The position numbers and the translations under genes were made by a program. From Prevotellaceae bacterium UBA6398 (GTDB taxonomy: Bacteria > Bacteroidota > Bacteroidia > Bacteroidales > Bacteroidaceae), in NCBI GenBank assembly GCA_002437495.1, contig DJQA01000018.1, positions 185,515 through 249,514 of the forward strand: DNA of 64,000 bases, in the 5' to 3' direction. The notes under the pieces were generated by a model. That model saw only the letters and a program-made list of their open reading frames with translations, did not search any database and had not been told where the DNA came from. This document shows, in pieces, positions 36,049 to 44,278 of the stretch. The first letter of the stretch is position 1; each line of letters opens with the position of its first letter.

Positions 36049-36066
36049 ATGAAAATAACGCAGTGA
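36049..36066 (+). CDS. possible 5-codon leader ORF coupled to the VanZ-like gene
   Basis: ATG AAA ATA ACG CAG TGA encodes MKITQ. Its stop shares an adenine with the next ATG (TGATG), a termination-reinitiation layout. It may be chance, but it would explain the lack of any other ribosome-loading signal. Confidence 0.25.
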   Translation: MKITQ

Positions 36067-36458
36067 TGAAATTCAAGGTCTTTCCTTTTACAACCGTCTT
36101 TGTTGTTGCTATTTTTGTACTATGCCTGGTTCATGTTCCCAAAACGCCATTGAGCAATGTGGGGTTTATTGACAAGTGGACTCACATGGTGCTATTTTTT
36201 GCGCTTGGAATTGTATTCTGGGCGGAATACTGCCGTTCGCATGCAAGATTGAAGCCACTCGCGCTTTTCGCCGTCAGTGTGCTGCTCCCGATGCTTATTG
36301 GCGGGCTTATAGAGGTTATGCAGGATAAGCTCACAACCTGCCGCAGTGGAGAGTGGATGGACTTTGCCGCCGATACGGTGGGAATTATAGCGGGTGCGCT
36401 GGTGGGGCGTTGCGCCATGGTGCCGTTGTTTGCGAAAATACGAAAAGCAAAACGATGA
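36066..36458 (+). CDS. VanZ family membrane protein
   Basis: A 130-residue protein with four hydrophobic segments (about 8-22, 36-52, 64-82 and 102-118) and the VanZ-like motifs DKWTHMVLFFALG and LIGGLIEVMQ, ending in a basic cytoplasmic tail. VanZ relatives are poorly understood. The founding member gives low-level teicoplanin resistance, and no resistance genes are nearby here. The ATG at 36066 is preferred to a GTG at 36063. Confidence 0.8.
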   Translation: MKFKVFPFTTVFVVAIFVLCLVHVPKTPLSNVGFIDKWTHMVLFFALGIVFWAEYCRSHARLKPLALFAVSVLLPMLIGGLIEVMQDKLTTCRSGEWMDFAADTVGIIAGALVGRCAMVPLFAKIRKAKR

Positions 36459-36514
36459 TGCCGCGGTATTACGCATCTGCCATGTGCCGAACCTTGGAAA
36501 ACCGCAAACCCCCG

Positions 36515-36601
36515 AAAAAGCCACATAGGATATTGAAAAAACCATGTCCTATGTAGAAAAAACCACATCAGACGTAGGAAAAACTACATCAGACCTTTTT
36601 T
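36515..36601 (-). repeat. 21-bp-unit array, copy 9
   Basis: On the minus strand the cores are AGGTCTGATGT, ACGTCTGATGT, ACATAGGACAT and ATATCCTATGT at 21-bp spacing. It lies between the convergent VanZ-like and M48 genes. The rest of the 326-bp gap holds AT-rich sequence and the M48 terminator. Confidence 0.92.
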
Positions 36602-36727
36602 CGCTCCATGCAAATCATTGAAAAACAACAATATACACAAAAAACTCAAAAACTTTTAACTTGCTGTAAGCCAACGACATACAAAACGCAACAAAGTTTC
36701 TCGCATTTTCAAAAAAAAGAAAGCGTC

Positions 36728-36765
36728 AAAAAAAATGCTTCCTCGCAAAAATGCGGGAAAGCATT
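36728..36765 (-). terminator. terminator of the M48 peptidase gene
   Basis: AATGCTTCCTCGC and GCGGGAAAGCATT pair over 13 positions with two mismatches. On the minus strand the stem is followed by eight T residues. It starts 20 bp after the M48 stop. Confidence 0.75.
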
Positions 36766-36784
36766 GCCATGATTGTTACAGGGC

Positions 36785-37693
36785 TTATTTTCTTCTTGCG
36801 GTTTTTTTTGTTGTCTTAGTTTTTTTCTTCGATGAGAAATGTATCGTCTTGATTGCCGAGGTACTTGCACGGTTTGTGGATATACCGGCAAATTCGGATA
36901 GCGGCCGGTAGTTTTTCATCACATCCGGCAGTTCCTTCTCAATGTCGGCAATGCGGCGTGCATCGCTCGGGTGGGTGCTTGCAATTTCCGGCACACTCGA
37001 TGTTGACGAGGAGGCCATTTTTTTCCAAAATTCAACCGCCACTTCGGGGTTGTAGCCCGCAAGGCGCATAAACACAAGCCCTATCCTGTCGGCTTCGCTT
37101 TCATGTTTGCGCGAGAAAGGCAGAATAACACCGTAGTTTGCACCGAGACCATAAACCTGCCCCGCAATCTGCTGCACTGCCTCGCTTTTTCCCGAAAGAG
37201 CCTGTCCGAGAATTCCAGCGCCGTATTGCGCGAGAACCTGCTGGCTCATGCGTTCGTTGCTGTGCTTTGCCACGGCATGGGCCACCTCATGCCCGAGAAC
37301 CACGGCCAGCTCGTCATCGCTTGATATGATTTTCATAAGCCCCTCATAAACCACTATTTTTCCACCCGGCATGCAAAAGGCGTTAAGTTCGTTGCTTTGC
37401 ACAAGGTTGAACTCCCACGAAAAGTTCTTTATCTCGTTTTCGGCCCCATGACTTTTAAGATAGGCTTCGGTTGCGGCTGCTATGCGCCTGCCAACACGCT
37501 CCACCTGAGCCGTCTTTGCGGCGTTTACGCTTTTTTTTGCCGTCTTCATGTAGTTTTGGTATTCTGTCAGGCTTGAGCTAAGCACCTCGCTGTCGCTTAC
37601 AATGTTGAGCTGTTTGCGCCCGGTAACCGGCACAGATGAGCAACTTCCGAGTAGCATTAGTGCCGATGCTGTTAAAAAGAGGAACTTCTTCAT
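36785..37693 (-). CDS. M48 family metallopeptidase lipoprotein
   Basis: A 302-residue protein with a lipoprotein signal (MKKFLFLTASALMLLGSC, cysteine 18) and the zinc site HEVAH (135-139) with the third ligand region KHESEADRIGLVFM. It resembles the BepA/LoiP periplasmic quality-control group but lacks TPR repeats. A strongly basic tail (SSKKKTKTTKKTARRK) ends the chain. Probably degrades misassembled envelope proteins, inferred from the family. Confidence 0.9.
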   Translation of the reverse strand: MKKFLFLTASALMLLGSCSSVPVTGRKQLNIVSDSEVLSSSLTEYQNYMKTAKKSVNAAKTAQVERVGRRIAAATEAYLKSHGAENEIKNFSWEFNLVQSNELNAFCMPGGKIVVYEGLMKIISSDDELAVVLGHEVAHAVAKHSNERMSQQVLAQYGAGILGQALSGKSEAVQQIAGQVYGLGANYGVILPFSRKHESEADRIGLVFMRLAGYNPEVAVEFWKKMASSSTSSVPEIASTHPSDARRIADIEKELPDVMKNYRPLSEFAGISTNRASTSAIKTIHFSSKKKTKTTKKTARRK

Positions 37694-37793
37694 CTTCTTA
37701 TGTCTTGTTTGTTAGATTCCGTTTTTTCGTAATTTGCTTGCGTTGCAAAATTGCTAATATTTTTCGGAACAAGTATACGTTTGCCCGCAAAAC

Positions 37794-40244
37794 TCAGAAT
37801 TCTAACGTCAGGTCGGCGCCAAAACGGCACGGGGCGGCATGCTGCGCAAATCCGCGGTTCATTGTTTCAAAGTAGAACACGTTGTATTTCGAGCCGGTAA
37901 TATTCTTGCCCCAAACATTCAGTTTTGCTCTTTTTGTTTCGGCTGTGATGTGCGCTCCCACAGCAGCGTAGAAGTTCTGCAGGGAGTTGTTGTCCTCGGT
38001 CCAGTATATCCTTCCTGCCCCGGTAATATCCGCACCAACAGACAGGGCACTTAGAAAATCTCCACCCGGTTCAAACCGATAGTTTGCCGCCGCGCTCATG
38101 TTGTGCATAGGCACAAAAGGCACGGTTTTACCTTTATAGTCGTTTTTGCCATCGTTGTATTTCCGAAATTCCGAATGGGTGAAACCGTAAGATGCCGAAA
38201 CACCGAGTTTTCCGTCAATTGCCGATAATCGCAGTCCGAGTTCCGCACCGCAACACGAGCTTTTGCCCGCATTTGCCATTTGCCTTCCAAGCCCGTTGGC
38301 GGAGAAGCGGGATATTTGCTGGTTTCTCGTGGACATGTAGAATGCGGCAGCGTCAATCAGCAACGCGCGACCAAGCAAACTAAGGTGCGTGCCTATTTCG
38401 TAGTTTAGCGAATACTCCGGCTTGTATCGCAGTGTTTTTGCCCCTGGTGCGTTTATGTCGGGAATGCTTTTGTCAACTTTTTCCTTTATGCCTATGAACA
38501 TTTCGCGCAAGGCATCGTTGCGGGCATTGTCAATAAGTTCCCGGAAAAGGTTGTCGCAATAATTTTTCACACCGCGCATCATGTCCCCCTGCATCTGGGT
38601 TTGCGCAAGTTCCGAACACATTTGTATGTTGTAGCCCCCCGAGCGGTATCCTTTCGAGAACGAGAAATATATGTTTCCCATACGTTTGCCAAGATCGTAT
38701 TGCAGGGCGGCTTTTGGCAGTAGTTGTATGTAGTCGTCTTTTCTTGCGCCTTTAACCTCGGGGCATACGCTGAGGTTTGCCGGCCTACTCATGGAAGTGG
38801 AAAATGTGTAGTTAACGTCGGTGGACCTCATGTTGTAGTCAAGGCTTTGATGCTCCATGTCAAGTCTAAGTCCCAGCACAAGCGAAAGGTTCTTGACAAA
38901 AACATCCTTTATGGTGCTTTGGTGGAACACGGCATAGTTGCTCACGGGCGTTGTGTAGTGTCCGCCGAATGTCATGGAGGGAGATGTCAGGGCTATACTC
39001 ATGTCAACGTTCATCGGCTTGTTGGTGTAGGGATTCTCGTACGACACGGATGGAATTGCTCTTGCAATATTGGAGTTGAGCATTGCCATACCGTCCTTAT
39101 AGAAAGAGACGGGCGATTTTGTGCGTAGGTTTTGGTGCATAACGAAAAGCCCGCTCACACTCTGCCAACGGCTTGCGCCTGTGGTTTTGTATGTCAGCTC
39201 TTCGCTTATGGCATGGCTCAGTTGGCGTTGTGTCAGAGAGTAGATGTCGGCAGCCAAAAAGTCTTGGTCCATGAACATTCGGTCTTTCGTGAATTGCCAT
39301 GATGTTATCGACGAAAGCGTACCTTGGGCAAATTTGTAATACGCTCCAAGCCCTGTGGTAATGGAGTTTCGACGATAACTGCCTTTGCGGTTTGCCGTTA
39401 ACTTACCGATGTATTGCTGGTAAGCCTCGGCAGAATTCGAGGACTTGGCCTTGCCTGTGTAATAATATGGATACGCTCCTTGGTCGGTGTAGCCATAGTT
39501 AAGTTGCAGGTCGAGCGACAGGCGGCTCGTCGGCCGGTAAATCACGCGTGCCTTGGCTCCGGCCTCGTGTGAGCCATCGGCTTTACGTTTGGTGGAGTCG
39601 TTGCGAAAGAATCCGTTTTCGGCGGAATAATACCCCCCAACAGTAAAAGCAACCTTGTTGTTAAGTTTTTGGCGTGTTATTACCGATACGCGTCTTCCCG
39701 ATGTCCTTCCGGTTGCACCCAAGCTAACTGTTGTGCCTTGTGTATGCATGGGGTTTGTGGTGAATGCGCGTATAAGCCCGCCCATTGTGTTTCGTCCGTA
39801 TAGCGTGGCCTGAGGACCGTTGAGCACATCAATTCGGTCAATGTCGAGCATAAAAAAATCGAATGAGCTTTTGTCCATCACAGGCATATTGTCAACATAC
39901 AGCCCCACGGCGGGAGTGTTTATTCGCGACCCTATGCCGCGTATGTAAATTGCGCTCGTCATGCGGCTGCCATAGTCGGGGATAAACAGGTTGCGGGCGT
40001 AGCTTGTGAGGTTTTTTATTGATTTCACCCCGAGCCTTTCCAAATTCTCGCGCGAAAAGAGTGAAACCGATGAAGGCTGCTCACGCAGTTTGGAATTCTC
40101 TTTGGGCGATGCCACAACCACCACCTCCTCTATGTCAATCACACGGGAAGTGTCGGCGGGTATGGGATGTGTGAAATGCGGCGCGGCGGTTGCACACAGC
40201 GCAATGCTGCTTGTCACCACGAAAAGTATTATGTTTTTGCCCAT
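37794..40244 (-). CDS. TonB-dependent outer-membrane receptor
   Basis: An 816-residue receptor with a signal peptide (MGKNIILFVVTSSIALCATA), a plug domain (about 40-160; EEVVVVASPKENSKLREQPSSVSLFSREN, IRGIGSRINTPAVGLYVDNMP, RIDVLNGPQATLYGRNTMGG) and a C-terminal 22-strand barrel ending in GADLTLEF. It has no SusC-type N-terminal domain and no SusD partner nearby, so it resembles siderophore, heme or cobalamin receptors more than glycan receptors. The ligand cannot be inferred. The start at 40244 puts the signal peptide first, 27 bp downstream of a good promoter. Confidence 0.92.
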   Translation of the reverse strand: MGKNIILFVVTSSIALCATAAPHFTHPIPADTSRVIDIEEVVVVASPKENSKLREQPSSVSLFSRENLERLGVKSIKNLTSYARNLFIPDYGSRMTSAIYIRGIGSRINTPAVGLYVDNMPVMDKSSFDFFMLDIDRIDVLNGPQATLYGRNTMGGLIRAFTTNPMHTQGTTVSLGATGRTSGRRVSVITRQKLNNKVAFTVGGYYSAENGFFRNDSTKRKADGSHEAGAKARVIYRPTSRLSLDLQLNYGYTDQGAYPYYYTGKAKSSNSAEAYQQYIGKLTANRKGSYRRNSITTGLGAYYKFAQGTLSSITSWQFTKDRMFMDQDFLAADIYSLTQRQLSHAISEELTYKTTGASRWQSVSGLFVMHQNLRTKSPVSFYKDGMAMLNSNIARAIPSVSYENPYTNKPMNVDMSIALTSPSMTFGGHYTTPVSNYAVFHQSTIKDVFVKNLSLVLGLRLDMEHQSLDYNMRSTDVNYTFSTSMSRPANLSVCPEVKGARKDDYIQLLPKAALQYDLGKRMGNIYFSFSKGYRSGGYNIQMCSELAQTQMQGDMMRGVKNYCDNLFRELIDNARNDALREMFIGIKEKVDKSIPDINAPGAKTLRYKPEYSLNYEIGTHLSLLGRALLIDAAAFYMSTRNQQISRFSANGLGRQMANAGKSSCCGAELGLRLSAIDGKLGVSASYGFTHSEFRKYNDGKNDYKGKTVPFVPMHNMSAAANYRFEPGGDFLSALSVGADITGAGRIYWTEDNNSLQNFYAAVGAHITAETKRAKLNVWGKNITGSKYNVFYFETMNRGFAQHAAPCRFGADLTLEF

Positions 40245-40270
40245 AAATATTCTGTTTTGAATTCCGGCTG

Positions 40271-40301
40271 CAAAATTATCGCGAATTTCCCTTGTCGGCA
40301 A
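40271..40301 (-). promoter_or_regulatory. promoter of the TonB-dependent receptor
   Basis: On the minus strand, TTGC (40301-40298), exactly 19 bp, then TAATTTTG (40278-40271). This is a full match to the Bacteroidota promoter layout. It lies 27 bp from the ATG. Confidence 0.7.
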
Positions 40302-40394
40302 TCCTCATTTATTATGAAATAATACAGAGATGCATGCAGTATCGAACACTTTTCGAGTAGCGAAGAAGAAAATTAGAGAATTTCCTTTGGAAAA

Positions 40395-40426
40395 TTTGTT
40401 TGTTTCAAAAAAACTCCCTACTTTTG
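40395..40426 (+). promoter_or_regulatory. promoter of the tRNA-fMet/tRNA-Asp unit
   Basis: TTTG (40395-40398), 20 bp, then TACTTTTG (40419-40426), an exact TAnnTTTG. It lies 33 bp upstream of the first tRNA, as expected for a stable-RNA promoter in this phylum. Confidence 0.75.
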
Positions 40427-40459
40427 CACTCGCAATTCGGAAATAAAACCGATAAACAT

Positions 40460-40532
40460 CGCGGAGTGGAGCAGTTGGTAGCTCGCCAGGCTCATAACCT
40501 GGAGGTCGCTCGTTCGAGTCGGGTCTCCGCCA
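40460..40532 (+). tRNA. tRNA-Met (CAT), probably initiator
   Basis: A cloverleaf with acceptor CGCGGAG/CTCCGCC, D arm GAGCAGTTGGTAGCTC, anticodon stem-loop CCAGG-CTCATAA-CCTGG (anticodon CAT) and T arm GCTCGTTCGAGTCGGGT. Positions 1 and 72 are C and C and cannot pair. Lack of a 1-72 pair is an initiator hallmark, although C-A is usual. The anticodon stem has A29-U41 rather than the full three G-C pairs. CCA is not encoded. Confidence 0.88.
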
Positions 40533-40557
40533 CTACGTAATAGAGTTCTATTTTTAT

Positions 40558-40631
40558 GGTGTGTTAGTTCAGTTGGTTAGAATACATGCCTGTCACGCAT
40601 GGGGTCACGAGTTCGAGTCTCGTACACACCG
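40558..40631 (+). tRNA. tRNA-Asp (GTC)
   Basis: A 74-nt cloverleaf with acceptor GGTGTGT/ACACACC, D arm GTTCAGTTGGTTAGAAT, anticodon stem-loop CATGC-CTGTCAC-GCATG (anticodon GTC) and T arm CACGAGTTCGAGTCTCGT. It is 25 bp after the tRNA-Met gene, and the two are probably co-transcribed. CCA is not encoded. Confidence 0.95.
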
Positions 40632-40633
40632 CA

Positions 40634-40670
40634 AAACTCCACAGTTAACGCTGTGGAGTTTTTGTTTTCC
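40634..40670 (+). terminator. terminator after tRNA-Asp
   Basis: AAACTCCACAG and CTGTGGAGTTT pair perfectly around a 6-nt loop and are followed by a T-rich run (TTGTTTTCC). It closes the tRNA transcription unit. Confidence 0.85.
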
Positions 40671-40733
40671 CAAAATCAAGTTTGCCGTGCACCGTTGAAG
40701 CGTTGCGGTTTGCGTTGTGGTTTGTGCGATGAT

Positions 40734-40761
40734 GTACAGGGCGTATGCAATAAGCCCCTGC
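40734..40761 (-). repeat. REP-like palindrome after array copy 10
   Basis: On the minus strand, TTTGCAGGGGCTTATTGCAT leads into ACGCCCTGTAC. It is a variant of the palindrome at 21194 with a changed centre, placed downstream of array copy 10 like the others. Confidence 0.65.
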
Positions 40762-40785
40762 AAAGGACGCAAAACAATAACTTCT

Positions 40786-40870
40786 AAAACCGCATGGGAC
40801 ATTGGAAAAACTATGTCCTATGTAGGAAAAATTATGTCTGATGTAATTCAAACTACATCAGACCTTTTTT
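40786..40870 (-). repeat. 21-bp-unit array, copy 10
   Basis: On the minus strand the cores are AGGTCTGATGT, ACATCAGACAT, ACATAGGACAT and ATGTCCCATGC. Unit 2 is the exact reverse complement of the usual ATGTCTGATGT while its T-tract is unchanged. The upstream flank (GTTTTCAG, TTGTTGCAAG) is conserved. It lies between the tRNA unit and the convergent korB, in a 470-bp gap that also holds the REP-like sequence and two terminators. Confidence 0.93.
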
Positions 40871-40990
40871 CGGACACTTGCAACAAACTGAAAACCACAA
40901 GCTTGAAAACACAACCCTAAAAGCCTGCAAGCAGCTGCGTGTCGGGAACATTATGTCGCTTTTAGACTTTTCGGGAAAAACCGATGGAAC

Positions 40991-41040
40991 AAAAAAATCC
41001 CCGCAAAGTTGACATACTTGCCAAAATTGCGAGGAGATTT
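40991..41040 (-). terminator. probable terminator after korB
   Basis: TTGCGAGGAGATTT and AAATCCCCGCAA pair imperfectly, and on the minus strand a run of seven T residues follows. It lies 60 bp beyond the korB stop. Confidence 0.45.
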
Positions 41041-41100
41041 GCTTTGTCGGAGGGCATTTTGTCGTAACCGCCCCCTTTTATTTTTGCCTGCGCACAGTGG

Positions 41101-42105
41101 CTATTCCACAATCCATGTATTGTTTGTGTCAACGAGTTCCGCAAAATTGTGGTAGGGCTTCTTTGCCTTTATTTCCTCAATTTGGCGATGTACTTCCTCA
41201 TTGTATGCCGGTGCATCCACATCGCGTATAACGCCGAGAGCCACCGGGAAATCCGGTCCTTCCATAAGAGCGAGTTTCAGGTGCAGTGTCGGGTCGGCTA
41301 TGTGCGGGTCGTGAACCAGCAGGTCTTTTTCGGTAATTCCGTTTTCCCCTATTTTTACTACTTTTATGCCGAAACCGTCCTGCATAAGTCCTAATTCGTT
41401 GTTTGCGCCAAACACCATGGGCTGCCCTTCACGCAGGTATATTGCGTTGGTCTTGCGTGTTTCCTTCGAGTAAACATCATCGTATGACTGTGGGTTGAAT
41501 ATCACGCAGTGTTGCAGCACTTCCACCACCGAAGCCCCTTTATGGCGGGCTGCGGCAAGCAACACGTCAACAGTTTCCTCGGTGTCTGATGCCACCGTGC
41601 GTGCAAAGAAGCGTCCGCGTGCGCCGAAACAGAGTTCTGCCGGGCGAAACGGGTCTTCCACCGTGCCGTAGGGCGACGATTTGCTCACGAAACCGCGAAG
41701 CGAGGTGGGAGAATATTGTCCTTTGGTAAGTCCGTATATGCGGTTGTTGAGCAACACCATGTTGAGATCTATGTTGCGGCGCACAGCGTGTATGAAGTGG
41801 TTTCCTCCTATTGCGAGTCCGTCTCCATCACCGCTTATCTGCCACACCGTTGTATCGGGCGATGCGATTTTCAAGCCTGTTGCCACGGCGGCGGCGCGAC
41901 CGTGGATTGTGTGCATTCCGTATGTGTTTACATAATATGGCAGACGGCTCGAGCAGCCTATGCCCGAAATTACGGCTGTTTTGTATGGCGGCACTCCGAG
42001 CTTTGCCATGGCCTTGTGGAGCGAGGCAAGAAAAAAATGGTCGCCGCAGCCCGGACACCACCGTGGGCGCCCTTTCTTGAAATCGTTTACTGTATATTCG
42101 CTCAT
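41101..42105 (-). CDS. korB: 2-oxoacid:ferredoxin oxidoreductase, beta subunit
   Basis: A 334-residue TPP-binding subunit. CPGCGDHFFLASLHKAM is the N-terminal signature with a paired-cysteine motif. GDGDGLAIGGNHFIHAVRRNIDLNMVLLNNRIYGLTKGQ is the TPP/Mg site. With the alpha-gamma fusion encoded upstream it oxidises a 2-oxoacid (most likely 2-oxoglutarate) to an acyl-CoA, reducing ferredoxin. The ATG at 42105 (MSEYTVNDF) is preferred over the open frame to 42180, which overlaps korA. It is 43 bp after korA. Confidence 0.94.
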   Translation of the reverse strand: MSEYTVNDFKKGRPRWCPGCGDHFFLASLHKAMAKLGVPPYKTAVISGIGCSSRLPYYVNTYGMHTIHGRAAAVATGLKIASPDTTVWQISGDGDGLAIGGNHFIHAVRRNIDLNMVLLNNRIYGLTKGQYSPTSLRGFVSKSSPYGTVEDPFRPAELCFGARGRFFARTVASDTEETVDVLLAAARHKGASVVEVLQHCVIFNPQSYDDVYSKETRKTNAIYLREGQPMVFGANNELGLMQDGFGIKVVKIGENGITEKDLLVHDPHIADPTLHLKLALMEGPDFPVALGVIRDVDAPAYNEEVHRQIEEIKAKKPYHNFAELVDTNNTWIVE

Positions 42106-42148
42106 TATTTTTTCTTTTTTCCTATTAATATTTGCGCGTTGCGGGCTT

Positions 42149-44023
42149 TCAGTCGTGGAGCATCTTTTCAAAGGCCTCAACGAGTTTGCCTACGTTGAAC
42201 GGCTGACCTGTTACCTGATTGTACCGGCTTATCTTCACTCCCTCGACTTTCATACGCAGGTAAGCCGCAAGTTGCCCGCTGTTTTGCTCGGCAACCACAA
42301 CCTTTTTGTGGCTGCGCAACACCTCTGCGGTGTTTTTGGGCAGCGGGTTGAGATAAGAAAGGTGGGCAAACGCCACTTTCTTGCCCTTGGCCGTTAGTTC
42401 ATCGAAGGCGGAGTGCAGGTGTCCGTATGTGCCGCCAAAACCTACGATAAGCAGGTCGGCATCTCGTTGCACGCCCTCCGTTTTCAAGTCGGGAACCGGT
42501 ATGCGAGCCACCTTTTCCGCCCTAAGTTTTGTCATCAGCCGATGGTTTTCGGGGTCTCCGCTTATTTCTCCGGTAGTGCTGCTCTTTTCCAAGCCACCTA
42601 TCACGTGCTCAAAGCCTTCTGTACCGGGCAATGCAAGATAGCGTGCGCCTGTTTCGGGATTTCGGGCGTAGGGCATCCAGTTTCCCTTCATTTCCTGTGT
42701 TACATAGGGAGGGGTTATGGCTTCCAATCGCGCCATATCGGGAACTCTGAATGCCCCTGTGCCGTTGGCTATGAAAGCATCGGTTAGCAATACCACCGGC
42801 GTTGTATGTTCGAGCGCGATTTTAGCAGCCTCGTATGCCTTGTAAAAGCAGTCGGTAGGCGAAGACGCTGCAATTACCGGCATTGGGCTTTCGCCATTGC
42901 GCCCGAAAAGAGCCTGCAACAAATCGCTCTGCTCGCTTTTTGTTGGAAGTCCTGTCGAAGGTCCGCCGCGCTGCACATTGATGATAACGAGTGGAAGTTC
43001 TGTCATCACTGCAAGGTTCATGGCCTCGCTCTTTAGGCACACGCCCGGACCGGAAGTTGACGTAACCGCCAAAGCTCCGCCGAACGAAGCTCCCACTGCC
43101 GATGCACAACCGGCTATCTCATCTTCGCACTGCACCGTAACCACTCCGAGCGATTTGTGCTTTGCAAGTTCGTGGAGTATGTCGGTTGCGGGCGTTATGG
43201 GATACGAGCCAAGATATAGTGTCTTGCCTGTTTTTTCGGCTGCGGCTATGAGTCCGTAGGCTGTTGCCTTGTTGCCGCTTATGTCCATGTATTTGCCTTT
43301 CTCCTTTTGGCCGGTGGTTTCTATGCGATATGTGTGGTCTATCGAGCAGTGGGTGTTGTGGCCGTAGTCATATCCCGCCTCGATCACCTTGATGTTGGCT
43401 TCTGCCACTTCGGGTTTGCGGGCGAATTTCTCGCGCAGCATCTGCTTTGCCGCTTCAAGGTTGCGGTTGAAAAGCCAGCATACAAGGCCGAGCGCAAACA
43501 TATTGCGGCTTTTCAGTATGGCTTTGTTGTCCATGCCGCTTTCGGAAAGGCAATCTTTCACCATTGTGGTTATCGGCACGGAAACTATTTCGTTTTTTAT
43601 GCCAAGCTCCTTTATGGGGTCGAGGGTGGAATATCCCGCTTTTTTAAGGTCTGATTCCTTGAAGCCGTCAGAGTCGGTTATTATTGCGGCCGTTGGTTTG
43701 CAGAATTTGTATTGTGTGGCGAGCGCGGCGGCATTCATTGCCACCAGCACATCGCACATGTCTCCGGGAGTGTAGACTTTGCTGTTGCCTATGTGTACCT
43801 GAAATGCCGACACTCCGCTTCGTGTGCCTTGCGGGGCGCGTATATCGGCGGGATAGTTGGGAAATGTGCATATATCGTTTCCCACTATGGCTGAAACGGT
43901 TGAAAAAATGTTCCCCGCAAGCTGCATGCCGTCGCCCGAGTCGCCACTGAAACGTACGGTAACGTTGTCTTTTTCAATGACGCCTTGGACCTTTGGGGCG
44001 TTGGAGTTGTTTTTGCTGTCCAT
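42149..44023 (-). CDS. korA: 2-oxoacid:ferredoxin oxidoreductase, fused gamma-alpha subunit
   Basis: A 624-residue fusion: an N-terminal gamma domain (about 15-190; VRFSGDSGDGMQLAGNIFS, FPNYPADIRAPQGTRSGVSAFQV) joined to the pyrimidine-binding alpha domain (about 210-624; GNKATAYGLIAAAEKTGKTLYLGSYPITPATDILHELAKH, TSTSGPGVCLKSEAMNLAVMTELPLVIINVQRGGPSTGLPTK). This layout is the common Bacteroidota 2-oxoglutarate-type enzyme, which feeds succinyl-CoA synthesis and ferredoxin in anaerobes. The ATG at 44023 (MDSKNNSN) is taken as the start. Confidence 0.94.
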   Translation of the reverse strand: MDSKNNSNAPKVQGVIEKDNVTVRFSGDSGDGMQLAGNIFSTVSAIVGNDICTFPNYPADIRAPQGTRSGVSAFQVHIGNSKVYTPGDMCDVLVAMNAAALATQYKFCKPTAAIITDSDGFKESDLKKAGYSTLDPIKELGIKNEIVSVPITTMVKDCLSESGMDNKAILKSRNMFALGLVCWLFNRNLEAAKQMLREKFARKPEVAEANIKVIEAGYDYGHNTHCSIDHTYRIETTGQKEKGKYMDISGNKATAYGLIAAAEKTGKTLYLGSYPITPATDILHELAKHKSLGVVTVQCEDEIAGCASAVGASFGGALAVTSTSGPGVCLKSEAMNLAVMTELPLVIINVQRGGPSTGLPTKSEQSDLLQALFGRNGESPMPVIAASSPTDCFYKAYEAAKIALEHTTPVVLLTDAFIANGTGAFRVPDMARLEAITPPYVTQEMKGNWMPYARNPETGARYLALPGTEGFEHVIGGLEKSSTTGEISGDPENHRLMTKLRAEKVARIPVPDLKTEGVQRDADLLIVGFGGTYGHLHSAFDELTAKGKKVAFAHLSYLNPLPKNTAEVLRSHKKVVVAEQNSGQLAAYLRMKVEGVKISRYNQVTGQPFNVGKLVEAFEKMLHD

Positions 44024-44093
44024 GTTTCTGTAGATGTTCTTGTGATTTGCGCCTACCACACGGGGTGCAGTTGTACGCAAGTAGCTTTCCTTG

Positions 44094-44101
44094 CAAATTT
44101 A
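44094..44101 (-). promoter_or_regulatory. putative -7 box for korA-korB
   Basis: On the minus strand, TAAATTTG matches TAnnTTTG. A TTTG occurs 23 bp upstream, a little further than usual. It lies 70 bp from the korA start. Confidence 0.5.
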
Positions 44102-44278
44102 GTGTTTTTATGAATATGCGCTTTCAAATTACGCGCATATTTGCCATGAAACGCCTTTTTGTGTTGTTGGCTAAAGCCGTGCATACGCAAACGGTCTGCT
44201 TTGCGTGCCGAAAACTGCAAAATTTGCCGAAAGCTTCTCAGTGCGTTTTAGTGATGTAATTGTTGTGGCAATGTATTT

